Source: Anthopleura xanthogrammica
Lineage: Eukaryota > Cnidaria > Anthozoa > Actiniaria > Actiniidae
DNA length: 64,000 nt
Direction of reading: 5' to 3'
Assembly (NCBI GenBank): GCA_964019055.1
Contig: OZ025216.1
Location: 4,810,001 to 4,874,000 of the forward strand
The first letter of the stretch is position 1. Each line of letters starts with the position of its first letter. The position numbers were made by a program, and so were the translations under genes. The notes under the pieces were generated by a model. The model had not been told where the DNA came from, searched no databases, and worked only from the letters and a program-made list of their open reading frames with translations. Below are positions 23,901 through 34,620 of this stretch, one piece after another.

Positions 23901-26879
23901 ATTATAAAAGGTAAAAGGGTGTCCATATCAAGCAGGTTAATGTAAGAATAGATGCACATTATTACTGGGATAAAAGCAAGTGTCCATGATAGCTATGTTG
24001 CTAGTAGCCTAAATTCCAATCATCATTTGATCATTTTCTTTTGATTGTTTTCTAGCAAGGGACTGGGCAAAGATGGAAGTGGTAGAGTTGATCCAGTTGA
24101 AGTGGTTGTTCTACCACAAGGTACAGTAATTTTTTTATTAATTTTTTCAAACCAAAGTTGATTTGAGCATCTAGATTTGCAGCAGTGGTGAATCTATTTA
24201 TGATGGACCCCCCCCCCCCCCCCCTCTTCAAAATCTTAGATGCAATGCGGTATATTATTCAATAAATTCTTGAGGATTGATCATTTTTAAAATTTATTGG
24301 CCACAGGAAAATCACTAGATGTTTGTGCTGAGTTACGTGAAAAAAAGAAATTAAAAGAACCGTTCAAAAAGAAAAGAAAAAAGAAAAACTCTTCAACAAA
24401 GACTTTAAATATCCCAAAACAGGTAGGAAACCAAACTCATTACTGTTAAAAAAGTTATTTATCATTTTGACTGCAGAGGAGATGGGAGAGAATTTAGAGG
24501 GGTGGGATAGAGAGGGGTGGGACGGAGAGGGGTGGGACGGAGAGGGGTGGGACGGAGAGGGGTGGGACGGAGAGGGGTGAGACGGAGGGGGGTGGGACGG
24601 AGAGGGGTGGGACAGATAGGGGTGAGGCAGAGAGGGATGGGATGGAGAGGGCTGGGATGGAGAGGGCTGGGATGGAGAAAGCTGGGATGCAGAGGGCTCG
24701 GATGGAGAGGGGTGGGACAGAGAGGGGTGGGATTGATAGGAGGAGTAAAAAGGAAATCTTTTTCTTAAAATCATTGCAGTGCTGCATTTTTCTCCAATGA
24801 AATTATTTTGCAAAAAGTTGGACCAGACTCAGCTCAACTCAATGAATTTATGATGATATTATGAATTGTTATTTTCAGGGAACAATAAATGATGTTTTCT
24901 TGTTTCTTAATCACAAGTTTGGTGGCCATAGAGGTAATATCCAGTGTGCAACAACTTTCTCTTAAAATTCTTGGATGATGTCAGTTTATTGGTTCGGTAT
25001 TTTTCTTGTGTGGGTGCCCTTACTACGCAGCACTCCTCCCTGAAGAAAATACTTGATCCACCTGTATATGATATATATATCAAAAAAATTAATAGGATTT
25101 TGCATGACCAGCTGAGTTGATCGCCTTCCCCAAAAGGAATTATGGGTTACTATTTTTGGTTAGCATTTTTCTTGTTGATTGAAATATGGTTCCGCTATGA
25201 GTCCAACTAGCGTTTACGATTAATTTAAAGAAGGAAGAACTCGTATTTCATAAATTCTCTTGGCAGAATAATGGGAAAGGTCAACTCAGCTGGCTATTAA
25301 GTTTTGGCCCTTGAGACAAAGTTGTATGATTAGTGACTAAAAGTCAATGAAAGTAAAACAAAAGAAAAAATTAATAAATTAGTGTCTACTACTATGTATA
25401 ACTTTTGCTTACTATTTTTCATGGGCCAAGTAAAATCACTCAACTTTTTCTAAAGTTAAAAATTTGGCCAATTTCTGCTGTTTACAGGTAATATTCGAGA
25501 TATAAGAAATTCCACAGCATCTGAACAGTTTGATGTTAAAGACAGAAAAAGAAGAAAAGGAATAGAAGAGGATGCAAATGTGAATTGGAATATCAAGGTG
25601 AAGTCTAACTGCTAGCTTTATGTATTAGTCATTTTAGTTTTGATTCATTCAATGTCCACCTTCCCTACCCATCATTCTTTATGTATAATCATACATGGTT
25701 GCCACAATAATCGATTCACAAAATTCCAGGACTTTTCCTGAGTAAAGTATCATTTTCCCCGACCCAATAATGCAGATATTCTGTTTTTTATTTAGCCTGC
25801 GTAACCAGGCAATCCTTGTGTGTACCCTATCTTGAGCAGATGACAATGATATAAAGCCATCTTACCAGCTAGGAGGGACCATACATTTTCAAGCACTTTG
25901 TGAACAACAAAATTCCCTGACTTTCCCATAACTTTTGCTCAAAATCTAATTTTTTCCCTGACCTTGAAAAAAATATTTTTTCCTGACTTTTCCCTGACCT
26001 GAGGCAACCATTTTATACTATTTTTTCATATCATCTTACATTCATTCAATTCTATTTTTCAGTTATTTAAAATTCATGAAGAAATTACTGCAGCTGAAAA
26101 ACAGTTACACAAACAGAAACAAGCTCATGGAAGACATGCTACGTAAGTCCTTCTGGTCTCAATTATGAAATTATACTCCTAGACATTAAAGATATAAACG
26201 ATATTCATGGATGATCTGTACGAGCTTTACAACAGCTTGCCATCGCAGAGAGTCCTAAAGGAGTAAAATGGGAGCTGGAATTCGCCTTTTTGGGCTGGAA
26301 AAGTGGGATTTCATGCCCTGGTACTGGGATTTAGCCATTACTGGGATAATTGTGATTTTGTAGTCTCCAACTCTAACTCTATAATGCAGATTTAGATAAA
26401 TTTTTGCATGACTGAGACTTTGCAAAATTTTGGGTTGGGAAATTGGATTTGAACCCCCATCAGGACCATCATTGTAAATGCCTAAGTATACAGATCAGCC
26501 ATGCACCCATAGAGTAGTTTTTGTGTGAGTGGGAAAAGATATGGCAAATTTGTAGACATATCTATGCATTGCGATTGAATTTTTGGAAGACAATGGAAGG
26601 AAGCCATTTTAACGTTACTGCATCTTGTACCAGTAAATGCTGCAAGTCGATACCATTACCATTTTCCCCACTCATACAAAAACACTCTATTAACATATTA
26701 TTTCTAATGAACCTCTTTCTTCTTCCATGTACAAACACAGGGATGCAAATACAAGTTCCTTCTTCAAGAAAAAGGTTGAAGGACTAGAACATCACATAAC
26801 ACAACTGAAGACAAACGAGAAAATGATAAAACAGAAGATGCATCAGAAAGATCAACATCGAAAATTAACTGTGTTTTGA
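17983..26879 (+). CDS. ZGPAT: ZGPAT orthologue (CCCH finger and G-patch protein), 17 exons
   Basis: Exons: 17983-18030, 18139-18232 (left edge uncertain by 1), 18535-18647, 19556-19630, 19919-19999, 20343-20437, 20763-20825, 22320-22388, 22561-22652, 22866-23035, 23246-23289, 24056-24120, 24307-24422, 24879-24933, 25488-25597, 26063-26142, 26741-26879. All have GT..AG introns and join in phase to about 502 aa, close to vertebrate ZGPAT. The N-terminus [16 protein letters not shown] is typical. A CCCH finger lies at about residues 153-172 (C-x7-C-x6-C-x3-H). A Tudor-like segment ([12 protein letters not shown]) falls at about 195-243, followed by an acidic linker. The G-patch lies at about 301-340 ([20 protein letters not shown]), then a basic region and a C-terminal coiled coil from about 430. 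In vertebrates ZGPAT is a nuclear repressor and G-patches activate DEAH helicases; the same role here is inference. Introns carry a SINE, MITEs and three minisatellites. Confidence 0.95.
18311..18480. mobile_element. MITE, family C (copy 1), in ZGPAT intron 2
   Basis: TTCAGACCATATTGTGTCAT on the left is mirrored by ATGACACATGGTCTGAAA on the right, followed by GGAAAACATTACACC. Other copies: about 21445-21490 (one end) and the outer element of 57425-58015. Confidence 0.7.
18657..18837. mobile_element. MITE, family D (copy 2), in ZGPAT intron 3
   Basis: AATAGCCCACTTCCGAG ... GAAGCAGGCTATT, with inner TACGAGGCTCCGTG and CACAGAGCTTC. It begins only about 9 bp after the exon 3 donor GTGAGT. Confidence 0.75.
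20022..20190 (+). mobile_element. tRNA-type SINE, copy 2, in ZGPAT intron 5
   Basis: Contains GAGGTTCAAGTCCCACC (B-box-like), GGGCTCAGTGTTGTATGTGA, then GTTCTCTCCTGTGCTTC and AAAAATCAACTTCTAAATTC. It aligns with the copy at 3192 but lacks about 30 bp near the 5' end. Confidence 0.75.
20838..21165. repeat. 57-58 bp tandem repeat, 6 copies, ZGPAT intron 7
   Basis: CACAGAT occurs at 20845, 20903, 20960, 21017, 21074 and 21131, each followed by CGAACCCTGAAACAACCTC and then AAGTCAGGGCATGGCTAA. The last copy is truncated. Single copies of the same unit exist elsewhere in the window, so the array was amplified from a dispersed element. Confidence 0.95.
21270..21440. mobile_element. MITE, family E (copy 1), ZGPAT intron 7
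   Basis: GGGTTTCACTTGACGTCATT at the left pairs in part with CAGCTGATTGAAACCC at the right, with GATAATGAGAT inside. The opposite orientation of the same family is at 47397-47701. Confidence 0.65.
21575..22266. repeat. 27-bp minisatellite, about 25 copies, ZGPAT intron 7
   Basis: The unit is CTACCAACAACCTACACTAC plus TGATACC. Variation is confined to A/T/C at one position and an occasional AATACT for ACTACT. Because 27 is a multiple of 3 the array stays open and encodes repeated TLPTTYTTD, giving a 247-codon frame. It lies wholly within an intron between good splice sites, 54 bp before exon 8, so it is not annotated as a gene. Confidence 0.95.
24209..24226. repeat. Poly-C tract, ZGPAT intron 12
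   Basis: About 18 consecutive C. Length may be unreliable in an assembly. Confidence 0.9.
24490..24745 (+). repeat. G-rich 15-bp minisatellite, ZGPAT intron 13
   Basis: Unit GAGAGGGGTGGGACG repeated about 16 times with drift (GATGGAGAGGGCTGG variants to the right). The G-rich strand is the sense strand of ZGPAT, so the pre-mRNA would carry many GGGG/GGG runs. Frames on both strands here are artefacts. Confidence 0.9.
26507..26691. mobile_element. MITE in ZGPAT intron 16
   Basis: ATAGAGTAGTTTTTGTGTGA plus GTGGG at the left is mirrored by CCCACTCATACAAAAACACT plus CTAT at the right. It ends about 50 bp before the last ZGPAT exon. Confidence 0.8.
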
Positions 26880-26911
26880 TGAATTTAATAATATCTCGTC
26901 AGATTATTTAT

Positions 26912-26917
26912 AATAAA
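26912..26917 (+). terminator. ZGPAT polyadenylation signal
   Basis: AATAAA 33 bp after the TGA stop at 26877-26879, so the 3' UTR is very short. Confidence 0.7.
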
Positions 26918-26939
26918 ATTTACCTTTAAAATTTTACAT

Positions 26940-27719
26940 GAATCAGTATTGATAAATAAGAGGTGAAATAGCAGATATCAGAGTTACACTCCATTGCTAC
27001 CCATTGCCTTCAAACAGTAAGTTGTTTCAAGCCAAGGCATTTAGATCAACAATACAGTAAATGTATAAAAAACTGACCCGAATGCCAAGACTTGAAAAAT
27101 TGTTTGAAAGCAATACTTCAGTTTCAAGTTCAACATTCATTTACAATGAAAACAATTCTTTGCAAGGTATAAGCGAGACAACCTACAAAAAATTCATAAC
27201 TTTTGCATTGCCCAGTGGACCATAAATTAATTTTTCAAAACTTTCCAGGTCCTGGAAAAATCCATTCTCAATTACAAAAATTTTCTAAAAACTGGTACAA
27301 ACCCTGTACATAATACAAAGTAGTAGAAACCAAAGCAGGGGCTAATCCAGGTGGTGTGTCCCCCTCTCGGAGCAACTTTGAAGATACCTATATGAAATGT
27401 TTTCTTTCTTTGATTCTGAAGGTATCACCCACCAACCCCCCTCCCTGAACGAAATCCTGGATACAACCCTGCGAATTAATTATTTTCGGTGACTGTTGGC
27501 CTTGCTAATTATGCGGTTTTGCTTCTTGGGCCAAGTAAAATATATCACTCTAATCAGTACTATTTACATTTTAAGTAGTTTTTCCAAAGTTTGTGACAGG
27601 CTGTGCATTCTACACTTTTTATTACAAAGTCTGAATACATACACTCAAATTATATTTACAGCACTTCATCATATCTGAGAGCTTCCATGGCTGTCAACCA
27701 GAATGCACAATGCACAGCA
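26940..27719. other. Intergenic stretch, no gene recognised
   Basis: No conserved frame or clear repeat between the ZGPAT 3' end and the MITE at 27720. Confidence 0.4.
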
Positions 27720-27985
27720 ACAATACAGCTTTTTCAAAAAAGGTTGGTGAAGGTTTTGTTGCTTGTTGCATATCAAGCCCAAAAAGCAGTATGGGTGATG
27801 TGAATTTGAGTAATGAAAGGTCATATCAATATGGAATTTTCCCAGACTGTCTGCAGGTTTTTTCAGCATATTTTCTTTTTTGCTGAAATTATTCGCATAT
27901 AGATATAATACATTTCAAGACATTAGCTTGGTAAGCAACATGCAACAAACCCTTCACCAACCTCCTTTGAAAAAGATATATAATG
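27720..27985. mobile_element. MITE, family F (copy 1)
   Basis: ATACAGCTTTTTCAAAAAAG plus GTTGGTGAAG at the left is mirrored by TTCACCAACCTCCTTTGAAA at the right. Shared internal TTTTGTTGCTTGTTGCATA and CTGCAGGTTTTTTC. A second copy is at 59084-59305. Confidence 0.8.
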
Positions 27986-28084
27986 TATTTATAGTACAAG
28001 TACATACACACAATTATAATGTAAATGATATATTGCAGTCCATATACTTTACGCTGGAATGAGATCTTAAGCAACCACAACCGC

Positions 28085-28285
28085 GGTCAAATATAAAACA
28101 TCTTTATTACAAAAAATACAATGATTGTTTGTGCAGTTTGCTGCACATCAAGTGACTGTTGGTGAAGACAATGGAGATATGAGGTGTCCTCGTTGTCTCT
28201 CTTATCATTGTCTTTCAATAATTGCAATATTGTTAATTGTTCCCTTTCTTGTTGCTCACAGGTTGAGGGGTAACTTTACTGTTAT
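28085..28285 (-). other. Putative 3' UTR exon of the first hnRNP gene
   Basis: On the minus strand an acceptor ATATTTTCAG precedes 28285 and an AATAAA signal lies at 28108-28103. With no other minus-strand coding exon between here and 31548, this may be the terminal exon of the hnRNP gene at 31564-32544, reached over a 3' UTR intron of about 3.2 kb. It could instead be the end of an unrecognised gene. Confidence 0.35.
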
Positions 28286-28844
28286 CTGAAAATATGGAGA
28301 AAGGAATATAAAATAAGAGAAATAATAAACAAAATCAACAAAATAATGTTCAGGATAACCACTATTTTCACTACAGCTACGCACTGATCGAGACAAGTTG
28401 CGACAGGTAAATAATTGTCCCTACTGTCAATCAAGAAAACTGCTAAAATGTAATTAATGCTACATGGCGACGATGGAAAGGTACATGTGAATGACTTGGT
28501 TGACAGTGTCTATAATTTTGCTTATTACACTCATTTTCATAATTATGCAACCAACACAGCCTGTCTTGGTTTTTGGCTGCTGTTGATCAAACATTTATTA
28601 GGTCAGACCATTGAAAATTTGTTTGAGGGAAGCAAAAATCTGAGATAACACGCAGCACAGCACCCTGTTGCAACTTGTCTTGGTTAGCACATAGCAACAA
28701 AAACAGTGATATAGTTAGGCAAAAGAAATAATAACAGTAATGTCCTAGATTGTGGTTGCTTAAACTCTCTTAACAAGGTTCTTACTACAGAGATGAAATA
28801 TCAATGTGGGTAAAAAAGACCCCATGGGACTCTAGTTGGTAACT

Positions 28845-29031
28845 GATCCTTTCGAATATTGCATCTATGACGTCAAAAGAGGAATCTGAGATTGTCCTGG
28901 ATGTTCCCACTAGCAGCATCTGGGACTGGAATGCCCCAGATTTCAAAACACAATCATCACTCGTAACATCCAGGACATTCTTGGACTCCTCATTTCACAT
29001 CATATAGATGCCATATTCGAAAAGGGTCTAT
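28845..29031. mobile_element. MITE with arms of about 65 bp
   Basis: GATCCTTTCGAATATTGCAT and TGTCCTGGATGTT on the left are mirrored by AACATCCAGGACA and CATATTCGAAAAGGGTC on the right. Confidence 0.8.
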
Positions 29032-29574
29032 TCCGTATGAAGGGTATAATATCATGTTTACGACTGCATGCACAGAAATAGCCCATTTTAAAACTATAAT
29101 TTTCTACAAACTATAACTCTCTTTCAAAAATACATGACATTATCCATATATATAAAATATACATTTGTTACATAAAATCATCAAATTCTGCTACCCCGGA
29201 GGTACTTCTTTTACTGCAATTTTCAATATCATGCTTACTCAGTACTAGGTGTGGGTTGCCACTAAGTTGGAATTTAATTTTTCACTACCTCCAGTCAAAA
29301 GTTTAAGGCAAACCAGATGATCAATTTTGATTTACAGTAGTGGAAAATCCATACTTCAGCATGCAGCTCACATGTTATTGAAAAACTAGCAAAAGTTTTA
29401 ACCATTTAAAATTTGCAACATGTACATTTTAAAACCCCCATTTATGGTATTGTATTCTCTAGAGATTTCTACTCATCACCAGTTGGATTTGTTTAATTTT
29501 ATGTATGCCAGTATTGGATCAATTGCATTTATACCAGAATGCCTTTCACACTTTCTTAATTTGATGCCTAGCCT

Positions 29575-29728
29575 AGTTCCACTGTAACATCGTAATTGTA
29601 ATCGTAAGCCACATATGCAGACTCAGTATCACATTTATCACTTAGGTGTGAAAAGCACTGTTAATGAGCAGTTCGCTACTGAGTCTGCATATGTTGCTTA
29701 TAATTATGATGCTAGTGTGAAGGAAATC
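29575..29728. mobile_element. MITE with arms of about 55 bp
   Basis: TTCCACTGTAACATCGTAAT and ACATATGCAGACTCAGTA are mirrored by TACTGAGTCTGCATATGT and ATTATGATGCTAGTGTGAA. Confidence 0.8.
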
Positions 29729-29739
29729 AAGTTTTGACG

Positions 29740-31540
29740 CATTCCGATGATGCAAACATACTAGAGGGTTTTCACATCAGCCATGTTGTAGAACAAAACA
29801 ATCTCTCTTCATGCAACCAATAATTTTGCTCCCAGGAAACCCCTCTATTAAACAGCTACTGAACAGTATACTTTGGAATGCTGATAGTTCAGTTATAAAT
29901 CACATTCTTAGAGAGCTAGAATGTTGCTGGGTAAACATAGAAATTGAAGTAAATCATGCAGTAAAAAACCACTCTTAGCCAAGTCCGTATAATATATACT
30001 TTGTACGGTTTGGTCATGCACATCCAAGGTTTTTGATGTTTTTTAGGAGACAGTAGAGGAACTTAAAGGAATTCTTCATAACAGGCAAATTTTAGCACCA
30101 CTTATCATTAAAAAAACTCTTATTTTAATTGGAGACTAAAAAATTAATATGCACAAAGCAATTAATCCTCAGATAAAAAATTATCAAACATATTTATTGG
30201 AGTTATATTTATTGGATATTATTGCTTTTATTTATCAAAAATAATTCTAATTTATTTACTCCAAAAACAGAAACAGAAAAATCTGAACTTGGTCTGAAAA
30301 AAGAAACGGAAAGTCAATGCAAATGTTATCAAATGAAAGAAAGTATTAAAAAAATGGTGGAAAAATTAAAATACTTAAGTAAAAAGAGATAAAAAGATAA
30401 TAGTTTGCGTAGGATAAAATATGTAAAAGGAAGTATTTAAATACTTTACCTTACAATTTTGCAAGAAAAAAAAACTTGCAGTAGGAGTCAAAAACATGGA
30501 AAATAGTAGGAAAATATATTTGTAGAAAGCTATAAGCTGATCAAGAAAAACATGTGAAACAAAAAGATAAACTGTCTTTAGAAAGACGTCTTTTGCAAAA
30601 CTGTAGAAGAAAAATATTGATAATTCTACTCACGTTTGAACATTAAAAAATATCAATAAAGACTTTAAAAAAAGCACACAAAAAATAGAGATACTTTACC
30701 TTAAATTTTCACAGAAACTTTATCAGAAAACACTTGCATCAGGACTTGGAAACAGCAGAATATTTTGATGACAGCATAAAAAAAGTTTTTGTTGAAAGCT
30801 AAGTTGATCGTCAGCAAAAAAGACAGGAATGATAAGAAAACTGTTTAAGACTCTTCATGAACTTTATTAAGACTGTAAAAGTCTTGACATCTTTGTTGAA
30901 AATTCAAATCAAACATCACAAAAAGTTTCACAAAAACAGAAAAAAAAACACATGAAAAGTTGTTTCGTGGAAACGAATTTATTGAATACACATAAAAGTT
31001 AAATACAAAATTGTGAAATCCCAAAGAAATAGTTCTTAGTATCATTCCATTGCATTTGAAAACAAATACTCACAAAAAAACAAACTTGCCATATGCATAT
31101 GTGTTCAAACTTTTGCTTAAAATACTTAGAATTCTTGCAGAATCATTAGGGAAGATAAACTTAAGATCACTCATAAAATTATGATTATGTCCATGAAAGA
31201 TTGAAGTCAGAATTCTTTCCTAGGCTTTAGACCAAGTTATATTTATAAAAAGTACTTAAAGATTCATCTAAGACATTTTTCAATCTTCTTGTCAATTCTG
31301 CATGAAGTATTTTCACAGTTGAAGGGTAAAGCTTTGTTATCGTATTTGAATGCTTTTAAAAATGACATACTCCCAATGGTACAGAAGTTATAGGTTGTAG
31401 TTTGAAGAACTGATAGTTCCTCAGAGCAATGTGTTTCATTAACATCATGCAGTTTATAGTTAAGTATTTATCACTTTACACAGTGATGCGAAGATTTGAG
31501 ATATGGTTAATGTAATATGATGATAAAACGATATTTGAGT
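29740..31540. other. AT-rich stretch, probably intron of the hnRNP 3' UTR
   Basis: No coding exon recognised. Blocks of the type AATACTTTACCTTA followed by TTTTGCAAGAAA...ACTTGCA recur loosely at about 30440 and 30690, suggesting a decayed duplication of about 250 bp. Confidence 0.35.
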
Positions 31541-31563
31541 AAAGACTCTACGCGAAGGTGGAT

Positions 31564-32544
31564 TTAATAGGGTCTATATCCACCACCACCTCCACCACCC
31601 CGTCCCCCTCTACCACGCCCCCTACTTGGACCATACCCTGACTGCTCTTGTGAGTACTGTCCCATACTGCCACCTCCCCCATAAGAGTTTCCGTAACCAC
31701 CATATCCGCCTCCATATCCATTGCCGTAGTAGTCTCCTTGGCCTCCTTGGCCTCCTTGGCCGCCATGGCCTCCATAGCCTCTGTTATAGTTGTCGTATCC
31801 TCCTCCTCCTCCATATCCGCTGTATCCTTCGTAACCTCCTCCTGGGTAAACACCATAGTCACCCATACCGCCACCTCCATAACCACCTCCACCACGTCCT
31901 CCTCTTCCTCCACCTCTTGGACCACTGCCTCCACGCTGACCTCCTCTTCCACCTCTTGGTCCGCCACGGCCACCACCAGGGCCGCCACCACCCATTTCTG
32001 CTGCTTTCTTCATCTCTGCTGGTTGTTCTTTAATGATGATTTTACGGATGAGAAAAAGTTTATCTACAATGTTCTCGTTCTCAAAGTTCACAAAGGCAAA
32101 CCCTTTGAATCTGTTGGTTTCTTTTTCTCTCATCAATCGAATGGAGGTCGGCTCAAATGGGATGAAAGTTGCCAAGGCTGTTTTGATATCTTCTTCTGTT
32201 TGATTATCTTTTAAGCCTCCAACAAACAATTTCTTGGTTCTAATGTGAGCAAGGGGGTCTGGGTCTTCTCTTGGGATTGCTCGTCTGACGTCGACACTCT
32301 TCGTATCAATATTATGGGACTCAAAATTGAACAAGATATTATCGACAACATCACAATCGTTAAATGTGATAAAGGCACATTTTCTTGATTTACCGTCGGG
32401 GTAACGGATGAGTTTAGTTTCCTGGATTTCTCCATACTGACCAAAGTACTCCTTTAACTTGTCTTCGTCTGTTTCTTCTTTTAGATTCCCGACATAAATT
32501 TTCTTGAGAATGGCATTGTCCTTCCAGGTATCACTGGCTGCCAT
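31564..32544 (-). CDS. hnRNP A/B-type RNA-binding protein, paralogue 1
   Basis: A single uninterrupted frame of 326 residues. RRM1 at about 13-92 has RNP2 KIYVGNL and an unusual RNP1 (KCAFITF in place of the usual RGFxYVxF). RRM2 at about 104-178 has KLFVGGL and FKGFAFVNF. After residue 185 the protein is Gly-rich with many RGG and GGYGG repeats and ends GYRPY. Two RRMs plus a Gly-rich tail is the hnRNP A/B plan: nuclear packaging, splicing and transport of mRNA. It is the most diverged of the three paralogues. The coding start is decided by a splice acceptor TTTAACAG five bases upstream of the ATG. A matching donor at 33928 (AAAG/GTAAGA) predicts a 1.4-kb 5' UTR intron. The subfamily (A1, A2/B1, D, 27C-like) cannot be assigned by eye. 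Confidence 0.9.
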   Translation of the reverse strand: MAASDTWKDNAILKKIYVGNLKEETDEDKLKEYFGQYGEIQETKLIRYPDGKSRKCAFITFNDCDVVDNILFNFESHNIDTKSVDVRRAIPREDPDPLAHIRTKKLFVGGLKDNQTEEDIKTALATFIPFEPTSIRLMREKETNRFKGFAFVNFENENIVDKLFLIRKIIIKEQPAEMKKAAEMGGGGPGGGRGGPRGGRGGQRGGSGPRGGGRGGRGGGGYGGGGMGDYGVYPGGGYEGYSGYGGGGGYDNYNRGYGGHGGQGGQGGQGDYYGNGYGGGYGGYGNSYGGGGSMGQYSQEQSGYGPSRGRGRGGRGGGGGGGYRPY

Positions 32545-32549
32545 TTCTC

Positions 32550-33928
32550 CTGTTAAACATAATTGTAAAATACTGTGTTAAATACTGATCACAACTTGCA
32601 AACAGAAAAACATATATACATTGGTGTCTATAGACCAGCATACCATGATGCACTTTCTTTGGTTGATTGTTTCGGGAAGCAGGGAAAGCATAGTGCGTAG
32701 GTTCTAGCCTCTCAATGTTAGAGTCCCAGGTTCTATCCCAAGACTTAGCACCAAATTATCATCAATATACAAGACCAAATATTAAACTGCCCTCACTAAA
32801 ACGTTCAGTCTAGCAGGCCAAATGCCAAGCATGCAGGCTGCAAATGCATTTACCGCCCTGCTTCGATCTGATTGGTTCATGACTGCTGTCAGCCAATCAG
32901 ATCTTAAGGAAACCATTTCAAAGTGTGTGCGTTTGATGTTTTCTTGATTTGGATGTATGACAACTTTATTTTCGATGAAAATGTTTTATTAAAATTCTAA
33001 TTTTTGATAATTGAAGACTTTGTATAATTTGGTCTAGTAAATTAATGATAATGACATGACTTTTGTTGCGCATATTATTTATTTGTGGCCCTCGTGGCTG
33101 TGCTTAGGCGCAAAATTGATGCTACTCGGGCCACAAATAAACAATATGCCCTCCGAAAGTCATGTACATGTTATTGTCTTATTATCAAGACCTTGGCCGT
33201 TTTATCTGCCTCTGTGGCTTTGGCAGATAACACTGCCTTGGTCTTGATAATTTATGATGTAATGCTCAACTTAATCCAATAATTGTATTATGCCCCTGGC
33301 ATTACCTTATCATAATTTATTTTTAATCAATTTATCAATCTCTATTTTCTAAATTCCAAAATTCCTGGTTCCATTACACCGTTCGGGATTTTCCAACATC
33401 TGACAGCTCCCGTCATCAACTTTATCCTTAGCTTGCCGGTATTCGAAAATCCCAAGATAAACTTTGTGAAAACTCATTCGAACTCGAAATAAATACATTA
33501 AAAGACTAATCTTGGTTATAATTATTGTGTTTTAGTTTAGCTTGTGACGATTTGAGGCAAAAATTCGATTTTTCGTACGACGCCAGAACGGACACCACGT
33601 ACACGTGGTGAAGAGCAGAGCTCGTTTTATTTCCAAATTTACCACCTCAAACATCAAAACAAGGGTAGAATGTATAAAACAAACGCGGAAAGAACTTGCG
33701 GAGCTCGCACAAGAAGTCTTAGCGCTTCGATTTTACTTTTTTTGCCATTCTAGTAACCCAGCCCAGACATGTGCTTCCAAGTACGAGAATTCTTCGAATC
33801 CCGAAGTTCTTTCACTTCACGACACAAAAAAACACCTAAAAACTTCACTTTAAGCGCTGATTTTTTCGAAAATAGCATCCTAAAGTATAGGAGAAGAGTT
33901 ACTTGAGGCATGAGAGTCGAATTCTTAC
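32550..33928 (-). other. 5' UTR intron of hnRNP paralogue 1 (predicted)
   Basis: Donor GTAAGA at 33928 and acceptor TTTAACAG ending at 32550, minus strand. The non-coding first exon would be about 33929-33990. The intron holds two adjacent MITEs (33053-33255). Confidence 0.55.
33053..33255. mobile_element. Two adjacent MITEs
   Basis: First (33053-33165): CATGACTTTTGTTGCGCATA and TTTGTGGCCC mirrored by GGGCCACAAATAAACAATAT and AAAGTCATG. Second (33180-33255): ATTATCAAGACCTTGGC and TTATCTGCC mirrored by GGCAGATAA and TTGGTCTTGATAAT. Confidence 0.8.
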
Positions 33929-34040
33929 CTTTCTATGGTATTTTTGTGTAGTTTTGTTGATGGTATGTGGAGTAGTTTGGTTGAGTAATGGACGCCGAGC
34001 AAACAAAGGACAGTCAAGCCGTATTACAAATTACTATGAG

Positions 34041-34135
34041 CATGCGCAATAACCTTGCCGCTGACAGCGCGGGAACTGACCACGTGACATCAGTGGAAGG
34101 CGCATTTTGTGAGAGGGGCGGGGGTCGGCGGGGGT
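34041..34135 (-). promoter_or_regulatory. Housekeeping-type promoter motifs of hnRNP paralogue 1
   Basis: CATGCGCA (NRF1-like) at 34041, an E-box CACGTGAC at 34081 and GC boxes (GGGGCGGGGG, GGCGGGGG) at 34115-34134. They lie 50-200 bp upstream of the predicted non-coding exon, and no TATA box is seen. Motif match only. Confidence 0.4.
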
Positions 34136-34303
34136 AGAGATACTAATTTTTGAGGAGGAAAATTGGTTTATTTCTTTCAAGAAGACTGAGGTTTAAAAAA
34201 AAAGGGAGGGTCTACAGACTAACACTTGTCCTAGCAGAATCGCTTTACTATTTAGAAGTTTTTCAATGCTTTAGAAAAATGTTCCAATCCCCCTAAAACT
34301 TAG

Positions 34304-34369
34304 CCTGAGTATCAGGCATTTCTCTCTCCCCTCCCCCCTCCCCACCGGAGAGCCTTGATACTCAAGCTA
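34304..34369. repeat. Inverted repeat, TAGCCT-type
   Basis: TAGCCTGAGTATCAGGC mirrored by GCCTTGATACTCAAGCTA around a C-rich loop. Confidence 0.65.
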
Positions 34370-34540
34370 CCTAAAACTGATTAAACACGTTTAGCATCAA
34401 AATTCTTAGTATGAGTTCTTTGGTCTTGTTTCCACTTTACTCTACTTGATAATGATGACCAGATGTTATCTATTAAAACGTGACACCCCAAGCAGTTTTG
34501 CAAGGGGTCAAGATCTTCATCAAATATCACAAATAGGGGC

Positions 34541-34620
34541 AATCAATCAATCTTTATTTCGTACCAAATAGTTTACAAAGTAATAATAATATAATAAGTA
34601 CACACTGCTTTTGTGGTACA
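34541..34620 (-). mobile_element. 3' tail of a LINE or SINE (minus strand)
   Basis: Minus strand reads GGTACGAAATAAAGATTGAT then TGATTG, a typical retroposon tail with short tandem repeats. Only the end is left. Confidence 0.45.

Noticed and set aside
24364..24813. Ser/Pro-rich frame on the minus strand
   Set aside because: Shadow of the G-rich minisatellite and of ZGPAT exon 13.
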